A DNA stretch of 64,000 nucleotides from Halopseudomonas salegens. Lineage in GTDB: Bacteria; Pseudomonadota; Gammaproteobacteria; Pseudomonadales; Pseudomonadaceae. Below are positions 57,456 through 64,000 of the stretch, piece by piece (position 1 is the stretch's first letter; the number at the start of each line of letters is the position of its first letter). The notes below the pieces were generated by a model. It did not search any database, was not told where the DNA came from, and saw nothing but the letters and a program-made list of their open reading frames with translations. Location: contig NZ_LT629787.1 of assembly GCF_900105655.1 (NCBI RefSeq), forward strand, positions 434,001-498,000. The letters run 5' to 3'. Position numbers and translations under genes: made by a program.

Positions 57456-58001
57456 ATGACAAACGCAGCTGTTAAAAAACTGTACTCGGGTAATGTGGGG
57501 ATCGAATACGGTCAGTTTTATATTGATGTACCTGAGGCTGACGATGAAGACGAGTACCTTGATCCCGACGCGGCGTTTGAGCGTCAGGCCAATGGCATTT
57601 GTGGTGGGGCACAAACCGGGAAAGTGTTTTTCGTAGCAGGTATTCAGAACGGAACCATCGACCTGGGTGTGGAGTTGCATAGCTCCGAGCCACCTTTGGA
57701 CCAGTCCTATGAAGAGGTCGTTGAGGTTTCCTTTGAGCGCGGGGAGTCACCGGTTTCGCTGTGCGAGTGGGCGTGTGAAAGTGCCTACGATCTTGAGCTG
57801 GAACAGGGCTCATACCGGATCCGGTATCATATTATCGGCATGGATAAAGACTACGATGATGATGACGATGGCGAATCAGTTGTTCCGGGCCAGCGATATC
57901 TTATTCAAATCTGGCGCGCTCCTGTTGAAACGGACGCCATCATCAAGCAGACGTCTGAGAGTGCCGCTTATTGGCACGGTGAGTGGGGTGGGGGTGCTTG
58001 A
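57456..58001 (+). CDS. Acidic protein of unknown function
   Basis: I do not recognise this 181-residue protein. It is strongly acidic, with DEDEYLDPDA near the N-terminus and a run DYDDDDDGES near residue 145, and looks mainly beta-structured. AAAGGAG precedes the ATG at 57456, so it is likely a real gene. No signal peptide or membrane segment is seen. The acidic character recalls immunity or DNA-mimic proteins, but no toxin gene is adjacent, so that is only a thought. Confidence 0.75.
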   Translation: MTNAAVKKLYSGNVGIEYGQFYIDVPEADDEDEYLDPDAAFERQANGICGGAQTGKVFFVAGIQNGTIDLGVELHSSEPPLDQSYEEVVEVSFERGESPVSLCEWACESAYDLELEQGSYRIRYHIIGMDKDYDDDDDGESVVPGQRYLIQIWRAPVETDAIIKQTSESAAYWHGEWGGGA

Positions 58002-58109
58002 TTCGAGTTTGCAGCTCGAGTCAGCTCGCCATTGCGATATGGCTTTTACGGGCTACTCTGTATCTGGCGTCGGCCGAAACCCTGACTTTCGACCTAAGGA
58101 CATGACACC

Positions 58110-58490
58110 TTGAGAAAAGCGCTAACCGTTGAGCTTTATGTAAAAGTTGCGACGGATACTTTCAGGATTTCTTTGCTGTCTGAGCCGGGTCGTGAGCAGA
58201 GCTTCAGATCTACCGAGGTTTTCACAACCAGGCGACTTTTGGTCGGCGAGTTTTCCATCGCCGAGAATTGTCTGAAAAAAGCCATTGCGTCAGTGGTCGG
58301 TAAAAGCCTGATCCCCAAATCTGTGGCAGTTGTCATCCACCCGGAAGAAATGGTTGATGGTGGTCTCAGCCAGGTTGAAGAGCGGATTTACAGGGAACTG
58401 TGTTACGGCGCTGGCGCTCGCAAAGTTGCGCTTTGGGTTGGTAAAGACCTGAGCCCGTCCGAGCTGAGAAAACTGCTCGACAAAGTCTGA
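58110..58490 (+). CDS. Short MreB-like (truncated actin-fold) protein
   Basis: This 126-residue protein resembles the short MreB-like proteins seen in Pseudomonas and Xanthomonas. The match is LLVGEFSIAENCLKKAIASV, then VAVVIHPEEMVDGGLSQVEE and GAGARKVALWVG, which correspond to part of the MreB fold. It lacks most nucleotide-binding segments, so filament formation is doubtful. The start is a TTG at 58110 with AAGGA nine bases before. It may be co-transcribed with the acidic protein 108 bases upstream. Confidence 0.65.
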   Translation: MRKALTVELYVKVATDTFRISLLSEPGREQSFRSTEVFTTRRLLVGEFSIAENCLKKAIASVVGKSLIPKSVAVVIHPEEMVDGGLSQVEERIYRELCYGAGARKVALWVGKDLSPSELRKLLDKV

Positions 58491-58629
58491 TCAATTAAGG
58501 TCGTCGCGCATCGTTCGCTTGGGCAATACCGCTCAAGCTCAATCGAGACCGGCTCGATGTCGGGCTGGTCAGCCAGAACTCACAATGCAAACTCGGCGTT
58601 GACGGTATGGAACAGCAAGGAGGTTCCAG

Positions 58630-59340
58630 ATGAAAACAATAGGCCTGATTGGTGGCATGAGCTGGGAATCAACCCAGACCTATTACAAACTGATCAATCA
58701 GAAGGTAAGAGACAAGCTGGGCGGGCTTCATTCGGCCAGACTTGTTCTCTACAGCGTTGATTTTGCCGAGATTGAATCGCTGCAGCATCAGGGTGACTGG
58801 GAGGCAACCGCGAAAATTCTGGGGGCAGCCGGTTCGGCGCTGGAAGCCGCAGGGGCCGATTTTCTGGTGCTTTGTACGAATACAATGCACAAAGTGGCTG
58901 AGCAAATCGAGCAGGCGGTAAACATTCCTTTGCTGCATATTGCGGAGGCTACAGTCAACGCACTGCAGCGAGACGACGTGTCCTGCGTAGGGCTACTGGG
59001 TACGAAATTCACCATGGAACAGGCATTTTACCGCGAGCGTCTTCAGGCTCATGGCATCCGGGTTGTGGTGCCGGAAGATTTCCAGCGAGAACTTGTCCAT
59101 ACTGTGATTTATAGTGAACTGTGTCGCGGTGTGGTCAGGCCGGAATCAAAGAACGCGTATCTGGATGTGGTCGCGTCATTGGCTCAGCGTGGGGCTCAAG
59201 GGGTAATTCTGGGGTGTACGGAGATAGGCCTGCTTATTCAGCGCCTGGATACGGATGTTCGGCTATACGACACAACGGAGATACATGCCGAGCAGGCTGT
59301 TGAGCGCGCCTTGCGTCGCCATTTGGCACAGAGTTCCTGA
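58630..59340 (+). CDS. Aspartate/glutamate racemase family protein
   Basis: This 236-residue cofactor-independent racemase is of the YgeA type. The two catalytic cysteines are present, Cys82 in LCTNTMHK and Cys196 in LGCTEIGLL. The N-terminus IGLIGGMSWEST is characteristic. AAGGAGG lies seven bases before the ATG. It would interconvert the enantiomers of aspartate, glutamate or a related amino acid. It is followed directly by a PhzF-family relic. Confidence 0.92.
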   Translation: MKTIGLIGGMSWESTQTYYKLINQKVRDKLGGLHSARLVLYSVDFAEIESLQHQGDWEATAKILGAAGSALEAAGADFLVLCTNTMHKVAEQIEQAVNIPLLHIAEATVNALQRDDVSCVGLLGTKFTMEQAFYRERLQAHGIRVVVPEDFQRELVHTVIYSELCRGVVRPESKNAYLDVVASLAQRGAQGVILGCTEIGLLIQRLDTDVRLYDTTEIHAEQAVERALRRHLAQSS

Positions 59341-59376
59341 AACAGCGGCTTTATGATGAATCCCGGGAAGGCGGCA

Positions 59377-59687
59377 ATGAAGCTGCGGATGTTCCGGGTT
59401 GATGCCTTTGCCGAGCGAGTATTTGCGCGCAATCCGGTTGCGGTTTGTCCTCTGGAAGCCTTGTCTATACCTGACGGGGATATGCCAAACTTGAAATGAT
59501 GTCTCTCGTGTGCAGCAGGTTTCTTGTTATCACGCGAAATGAGTAGGGGTTGTGCGTGGATTTTCCGGCAACGTCGCTGGATGTTACTGAAGCGCCCCCG
59601 GCGCTTGTTGCAAAGTGGATTTCCATGAGTATGGACTATTCTGTCGTCCTTCAAGCGCTCGATTACCAACTGCAGGAAACGGGGTAG
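59377..59687 (+). pseudogene. Decayed PhzF-family gene
   Basis: 59377-59499 encodes 40 residues that start like PhzF proteins (LRMFRVDAFAERVFARNPVA) and stop at TGA. After a gap, 59520-59687 encodes in another frame FLVITRNE, stop, GLCVDFPATSLDVTEAPPALV, matching the later conserved DFPA region, and MDYSVVLQALDY. The middle of the gene and about 150 C-terminal residues are missing. The remains fill the space between the racemase and the channel gene. PhzF relatives are isomerase/epimerase enzymes, so the relic may once have worked beside the racemase. Confidence 0.7.
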
Positions 59688-59693
59688 TTCACG

Positions 59694-61640
59694 ATGTTGC
59701 CATTGCGATTTGTCGATCGGTTGCGGTTTTTCATTGAGAGGCAGTTCGTCAAGGGTGCCTTTTTCCAGCTGTTGGTTGTGGCCGTGGTAGTAGGGCTGAT
59801 TTCCTTGACCGGTGGTTTGCTGGTGGCACCTTTTGAGGGTCCGTTTGAAACGCTTGGGCAGGCGGTCTGGTGGGCCTTTCTGCGACTGACGGATCCTGGC
59901 TACCTCGGGGATGATGAGGGTACCTGGCAGCGCTTTGTGTCGACCATGTTGACCGTCAGTGGCTACGTTGTATTTCTGGGCGCCCTGGTAGCCATTATGA
60001 CCAGTTGGCTGATCACCGTGATGCGTGACCTTGAGCGGGGACTAACACCGGTAGCCTTGAAAAATCATGTGGCCATTCTGGGTTGGACCAGTCAGACCGC
60101 TTTACTGGCGGCAGAGCTGATGAGTTCCAGTGGTCGCATGAAGCGTTTTCTGGAAAAGAACGATACGCAAAAATTGAAACTGGTGATTCTTGCCGAGGAT
60201 GTTTCCGCCGAGCAGGCCCTGGAACTGCGCAATGAACCGGGTATAAGCGGACGTTTCCGGGAAATCATCATGCGCTCGGGGTTGCCGATCCAGTCAGAGG
60301 CCTTGCATCGGGTGGCCTGTCTTCAGGCTGCTGCAATCATTATCCCCAGTGCCGAACACGCCCCTGGTGAGCTGGTAACCTCCGATGCCCAGACGGTCAA
60401 GGCGCTGCTTTCCATAGCCTCCCAGGCCAGGTATTTTGATCTCCCGTTGCCTTTTTGCGTTGCTGAACTTCAGGATATGCGCAAACTGCCGGTACTCGAG
60501 CGGGCCTATCCCGGAGCGGTTGAAGTGGTAGCTGGTGATGCAACCATCAGCCGCCTGATTGCCCAGAACCTGATACACCCTGGGCTTTCTGACGTGTATA
60601 ACGAGCTGCTGTCTGATACTGACGGCAACGATATTTATGTGCGCAGTGGCGAGACAATGGTCGGTCAAACGCTGCAAGCGTTAGCCGCTGCGCGACCCCT
60701 GGCGATTGTTATGGGGCTGCTTTCACCTGCCGAGAGGGGTGGCTGGAAGGTTATGCTCCCGGCGCCTGGCGACTATCAGGTGGCCGCAGAGGACCAGGTT
60801 GTCATGTTGGCTCGAGATTATGCGGAGACTGAGCCCGACAAGGCTGGTGGGCTGTTGCCTGAGGTCAATCTTGTGTTGCCGTCGGCACCTGTTGCACAGG
60901 TAACCTGCTCGCGTCGAGTGCTGGTTTTCGGTTGGAACCGTCGCGTACCTGCTTTGCTGCAGGAAATGGGCAGCTATCCGGCTGTTGATTATACAGTTGA
61001 CCTGATTTCCGTGGTGCCGGCCGATGAGCGGGAGCAGGCTATCAATGGCTACCTGGCCGATGGTGGCGAGGTATCCTGTCGACATATTGAGGCGGACTTC
61101 ATGGTTGAGTCCGAAATCAGTCGTCTGAATCCGTCAGAATACGACAGTATTGTTTTTCTCAGCAGCGATCGCGTGGATTCCGGTGAAGAGGCCGATGCCA
61201 GGGTGATGGTTGGCTACTTGCAGCTGGAAGATGTGCTTGAGCGCTCCTCCCGTCGTCCCCAGCTGATAATGGAGCTGAGCGATCCTGGCAATCGCCACCT
61301 GCTGACCGATAATTCAAGTGAAATGCTGATCAGTCCGATGATCCTCAGCCATGTATTGGCTCAGGTGGCTCTGCGCAGAGAGTTGCGCGTGGTGCTGGAT
61401 GATCTCTTCATGGCCGGGGGAGGCGAGATCCAGTTCCGCAATCCTGATGACTATCCGCTGCCGGCCAGTTCTGATTTTCAACGCCTGGAGAAGACGCTGG
61501 CAGAAACCGGTGAAGTTGCCCTGGGTATCTGGCGTGCGGTGCCTGACGATCTGGGTCGCCACGCAGTGCTCAATCCATCCCGCAGTATGCGGCTGGCGTT
61601 GCAGTCGGGCGACCGGTTGATTGTTCTGGCCCGGGGATAA
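59694..61640 (+). CDS. CASTOR/POLLUX-like ion channel with RCK domains
   Basis: This 648-residue protein has two membrane segments (about 22-46 and 82-108) around a pore loop, LRLTDPGYLGDD, that differs from the potassium filter TVGYGD. Two tandem NAD-binding RCK-type domains follow (NHVAILGWTSQTALLAAELM at about 120, RRVLVFGWNRRVPALLQEMG at about 400). This layout matches the CASTOR/POLLUX group, known from legume nuclear envelopes and bacteria. Ion choice is uncertain. It starts seven bases after the PhzF relic. Confidence 0.87.
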   Translation: MLPLRFVDRLRFFIERQFVKGAFFQLLVVAVVVGLISLTGGLLVAPFEGPFETLGQAVWWAFLRLTDPGYLGDDEGTWQRFVSTMLTVSGYVVFLGALVAIMTSWLITVMRDLERGLTPVALKNHVAILGWTSQTALLAAELMSSSGRMKRFLEKNDTQKLKLVILAEDVSAEQALELRNEPGISGRFREIIMRSGLPIQSEALHRVACLQAAAIIIPSAEHAPGELVTSDAQTVKALLSIASQARYFDLPLPFCVAELQDMRKLPVLERAYPGAVEVVAGDATISRLIAQNLIHPGLSDVYNELLSDTDGNDIYVRSGETMVGQTLQALAAARPLAIVMGLLSPAERGGWKVMLPAPGDYQVAAEDQVVMLARDYAETEPDKAGGLLPEVNLVLPSAPVAQVTCSRRVLVFGWNRRVPALLQEMGSYPAVDYTVDLISVVPADEREQAINGYLADGGEVSCRHIEADFMVESEISRLNPSEYDSIVFLSSDRVDSGEEADARVMVGYLQLEDVLERSSRRPQLIMELSDPGNRHLLTDNSSEMLISPMILSHVLAQVALRRELRVVLDDLFMAGGGEIQFRNPDDYPLPASSDFQRLEKTLAETGEVALGIWRAVPDDLGRHAVLNPSRSMRLALQSGDRLIVLARG

Positions 61641-61784
61641 GCGCTACAGGAAAGGCGCAGACAGGCTCATGCCGGCTCTGGCACCATTGACTGGGCGGAG
61701 ATGCGGGACGCAACCAATGCTCAGTCTGATCCAGGATATTCGGGTGGGTGAAATGCATTTCAACAACAAGCAAAAGGTTGACGT

Positions 61785-62177
61785 TTGAAGGTGTTGGCAA
61801 GGTTTTTTGCCGTTATGCTATTGCCGCCAATGTTGGGTTTGCTGGTTATGCTGATTCTTTTTGGCCTGGATGATGGCAGCCTGGCCGAATCGCTGGATGA
61901 TGCTGTGGCCGAGCTGCCATTCATACTGGGTGCTGCATTCGTGTTAACTCTCATCCCTTCTCTGCTGGCCTTCGTCGCGTTTGAGTTGGCCCTGAGCAAA
62001 GTACTGAAATCCAGAGCCAGCTATGTGCTTGTTGCGGCTGCCTTTGGATATCTGTCTGGCCTTGCCATGCTGTATGCGATCAACCAGGCCTTGTGGTTAT
62101 TGCACCCGGTCAACTTTATTGGCCTGTTTGTGGGAGGATGCTCAGGCTATGTACTCCATCTTCTGTACAGGAGTTGA
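61785..62177 (+). CDS. Small membrane protein of unknown function
   Basis: This 130-residue protein has four hydrophobic segments (about 5-27, 45-68, 82-103, 108-128). I do not recognise the family. The start is probably the TTG at 61785, with AAGG seven bases before; a GTG two codons later is possible. It is nine bases ahead of the DUF2784 gene and probably co-transcribed. Confidence 0.65.
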   Translation: MKVLARFFAVMLLPPMLGLLVMLILFGLDDGSLAESLDDAVAELPFILGAAFVLTLIPSLLAFVAFELALSKVLKSRASYVLVAAAFGYLSGLAMLYAINQALWLLHPVNFIGLFVGGCSGYVLHLLYRS

Positions 62178-62185
62178 ATAGCGAC

Positions 62186-62602
62186 GTGACCAGACAGTTA
62201 CTTTTTCTCTGGCTGGCCGACTTCATTCTGGTTGTTCACGTGCTCTTTGTGCTCTTTGTGGTGTGTGGGCTGCTGGCGATTTATCTCGGCTATGCACTGC
62301 AATGGCAGTGGGTGAGAAACCGGTTTTTCCGCCTGGCGCATCTGGTTGCCATTGCCATCGTTGTGTTACAGGCCTGGCTGGGCGTGATCTGCCCACTGAC
62401 TGGTTGGGAAATGGCGCTGCGTGCCAAGGCAGGGGAGGCGGCTTATTCGGGGTCCTTTATCCAGCACTGGTTGCAGCAGCTACTTTATTACAGTGCGCCA
62501 GACTGGGTGTTTGTGCTGTTGTATACAGTGTTTGGCAGCCTGGTGCTCGCCAGCTGGTGGCTGGTGCGCCCCCATTCGCGATCAAGACAGCCGGATAATT
62601 AA
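62186..62602 (+). CDS. DUF2784 membrane protein
   Basis: This 138-residue inner-membrane protein belongs to DUF2784, recognised by ADFILVVHVLFVLFVV, LGVICPLTGWE and GSFIQHWLQQLLYY. It has three or four membrane segments and unknown function. The GTG at 62186 was chosen; AGGAG lies 12 bases upstream, and a TTG at 62174 directly abuts that site. Confidence 0.85.
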   Translation: MTRQLLFLWLADFILVVHVLFVLFVVCGLLAIYLGYALQWQWVRNRFFRLAHLVAIAIVVLQAWLGVICPLTGWEMALRAKAGEAAYSGSFIQHWLQQLLYYSAPDWVFVLLYTVFGSLVLASWWLVRPHSRSRQPDN

Positions 62603-62707
62603 CTCTGACAAAAGATCTGACTGCTATAGTGTTTTTACAGTAAAGCAGTCAGCACACTATATGCTTGACCTGCTACTTGCTGTCAGGCTTGTGTTTGTGG
62701 AGGGCTG

Positions 62708-63757
62708 ATGCTGGAAGCGTTTGAAGCGAAGGTTCAAGCATGGTTGTGGCCCGGCGGCTCGGCAATCTTTGCTGTGCTGGCCACTTATGTAATTTTTCGG
62801 ATTTCGCTGGCTGTTTTTCGGCATTTCTCTGAATCGCGCACGGTGCTGCGGCTTTTTCTGGATGCCGCGGCTCGAGCCCTCGGCGTTGCCGTATGCCTGC
62901 TGGCATTCACGGTTTCTTTGAAAACCGCTCCAGAAGACCTTCCTTTTATAGCAGCCGTTCAACAAGTTACCACCTTGTTGCTCATTCTTACCCTAACCTG
63001 GACCGCGGTTCGTTTGGCTTCCGCCATTGCTGACGTGATAGTGGCACTGAATCCAGTGCAGGAGGGGCGGTGGAAGAGAGCGCGTAAGGTTGAAACACAA
63101 ACCCGGTTTCTGGTTCGGGCCTTGAATATTCTTGTTGTAATCATCGGCTTTGGCGCGGCTCTTATGACCTTTGAGTCTGTCCAGCACATGGGCGCCAGTC
63201 TCCTGGCTTCTGCGGGTGTCGGCGGCCTGGTTCTCGGGTTTGCTGCGCGCCCGGTACTCAGCAATTTGTTGGCAGGCATGCAGATTGCTCTGACCCAGCC
63301 TTTTCGTATCGACGATGTGCTGCATGTACAAGGCGAGTGGTGCTGGGTGGAAGAGGTGACGTCAACCTATGTGGTCTTGAGGGTCTGGGACCTGCGCAGG
63401 CTGGTGGTGCCTTTACAATGGTTTATCGAAAACCCGTTCCAGAACTGGTCAAGGAATACCTCTGATTTGCTGGGCAGTGTTTTTGTATGGGTGGATTACA
63501 CCATGCCAGTGGAGCCTTTGCGGCAGGAGTTCAACCGCTTGCTTGCCGAGTCGCCCCTCTGGGACGGTCAGTTGGCCACGGTGCAGGTTACTGACTCCAG
63601 TGACCAGGCATTACAGGTCCGGTTTCTGATGAGCGCTGCGAACTCGAGCAACAACTGGGACCTCAGATGCGCCATCCGAGAAGGGTTGGTTACCTTTATT
63701 CAGGAAAATTACCCGGCCCAATTGCCACGGGTACGCGCACGGTTGGTTGAAAAATAA
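62708..63757 (+). CDS. MscS family mechanosensitive channel
   Basis: This 349-residue protein has four to five N-terminal membrane segments. The pore-lining helix carries Ala/Gly repeats (GASLLASAGVGGLVLGFAAR), followed by the MscS beta domain (QPFRIDDVLHVQGEWCWVEE) and a C-terminal alpha/beta domain. Such channels open under membrane tension to release solutes in osmotic downshock. GGAGGG precedes the ATG. It appears to be a separate unit after the DUF2784 gene. Confidence 0.92.
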   Translation: MLEAFEAKVQAWLWPGGSAIFAVLATYVIFRISLAVFRHFSESRTVLRLFLDAAARALGVAVCLLAFTVSLKTAPEDLPFIAAVQQVTTLLLILTLTWTAVRLASAIADVIVALNPVQEGRWKRARKVETQTRFLVRALNILVVIIGFGAALMTFESVQHMGASLLASAGVGGLVLGFAARPVLSNLLAGMQIALTQPFRIDDVLHVQGEWCWVEEVTSTYVVLRVWDLRRLVVPLQWFIENPFQNWSRNTSDLLGSVFVWVDYTMPVEPLRQEFNRLLAESPLWDGQLATVQVTDSSDQALQVRFLMSAANSSNNWDLRCAIREGLVTFIQENYPAQLPRVRARLVEK

Positions 63758-63775
63758 CCAGATTATAAAAGTCAC

Positions 63776-63806
63776 AGCCCCGCAAAATTGTTCATTTTGC
63801 GGGGCT
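63776..63806. terminator. Strong hairpin between convergent genes
   Basis: AGCCCCGCAAAAT (63776-63788) pairs with ATTTTGCGGGGCT (63794-63806) around TGTTC. On the minus strand it is followed by a short T-run (GACTTTTATA), so it best serves the molybdopterin oxidoreductase gene. It may also stop MscS transcription. Confidence 0.8.
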
Positions 63807-63841
63807 GGATGTTCACGGCGATTCGGTGAGACGTTAGCGGC

Positions 63842-64000
63842 TTATGCCGCGACGACCGATACTGGAATACCGTTAAGCACTGCGTTGCCAGATAGCACAT
63901 CAACCACTTGATCATCGGTGATGTCATTGACGTTGATGCCGGGATTGCTTTCGGCAATACGCATGCTGACGCCTTCGCGATCATGGCCCCAACCATGCGG
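63842..64000 (-). CDS. Molybdopterin oxidoreductase, C-terminal end only
   Basis: The last 53 residues of a minus-strand protein are visible: PHGWGHDREGVSMRIA at the edge, then NVNDITDDQVVDVLSGNA and LNGIPVSVVAA before the TAA. This matches the C-terminal cofactor-binding domain of molybdopterin dinucleotide oxidoreductases (formate dehydrogenase/assimilatory nitrate reductase group). The rest lies outside the window, so the enzyme cannot be specified. Confidence 0.8.
   Translation of the reverse strand, partial: PHGWGHDREGVSMRIAESNPGINVNDITDDQVVDVLSGNAVLNGIPVSVVAA

Noticed and set aside
57456..58490. A toxin-immunity or toxin-antitoxin pair
   Set aside because: The acidic protein could mimic an immunity protein, but there is no toxin-like partner, and the second protein resembles short MreB-like proteins.
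61641..61784. Possible short peptide or gene relic before the small membrane protein
   Set aside because: Short open frames exist but none has a start signal or a match to a known family, so it is left as spacer.

Overview
The window reads as ordinary chromosome of a gamma-proteobacterium in the Pseudomonadaceae. The strongest evidence is the conserved block ponA (divergent) - pilMNOPQ - aroK - aroB - damX-like - gltB - gltD - hemE - parA-like - universal stress protein - metY, which is a Pseudomonas arrangement. The lipid-rich gene content and the intergenic palindromes would suit the Halopseudomonas / P. stutzeri side of the family, but that placement is inference. No rRNA, tRNA, CRISPR array, complete IS or prophage was recognised.

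Layout: (1) 1-13.2 kb: a diguanylate cyclase end, a pair of dissimilar acyl-CoA dehydrogenases, a large membrane GGDEF-EAL protein, a CidA/LrgB pair, and a LysR-controlled locus with an AMP-forming acyl-CoA ligase translationally coupled to a 1094-residue single-chain acyl-CoA carboxylase. (2) 13.2-24 kb: penicillin-binding protein 1A, the type IV pilus alignment and secretin operon, shikimate genes and a SPOR-domain ATPase. (3) 24-35 kb: glutamate synthase, haem synthesis, a ParA-like ATPase, a stress protein and O-acetylhomoserine sulfhydrylase. (4) 35-43 kb: an SLC13-type permease, two tandem paralogous 596/595-residue acyl-CoA dehydrogenases, and a TauD-type dioxygenase with a keto-acid hydratase. 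(5) 43-50 kb: an AraC-type regulator whose end overlaps an AttEFGH-like ABC exporter operon, then DUF2889 and CIA30 proteins. (6) 50-64 kb: accessory and housekeeping singletons (CvfB-like, methyltransferase-fold protein, HNH nuclease, M48 protease with YjgN-like partner, MBL hydrolase, GlxA-type regulator, racemase, CASTOR/POLLUX-like channel, MscS channel) and the end of a molybdopterin oxidoreductase.

The most unusual non-coding content is a family of four long palindromes lying in two intergenic gaps (30235-30345, 30406-30562, 34938-35041, 35132-35230). Each has its own outer arms of 23-30 bp, unrelated in sequence between copies. All share a one-sided conserved segment next to an inner hairpin, and two copies show compensatory base-pair changes. 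A separate 156-bp MITE-like element (50063-50218) with CTA target duplications has landed exactly on the stop codon of the CIA30 gene, turning TAA into TAG without changing the protein. A decayed PhzF-family gene sits at 59377-59687.

As a whole the window is rich in acyl-CoA metabolism (four dehydrogenases, a ligase, a carboxylase) and cyclic-di-GMP turnover. This suits an environmental bacterium that degrades lipids or hydrocarbons and uses type IV pili.
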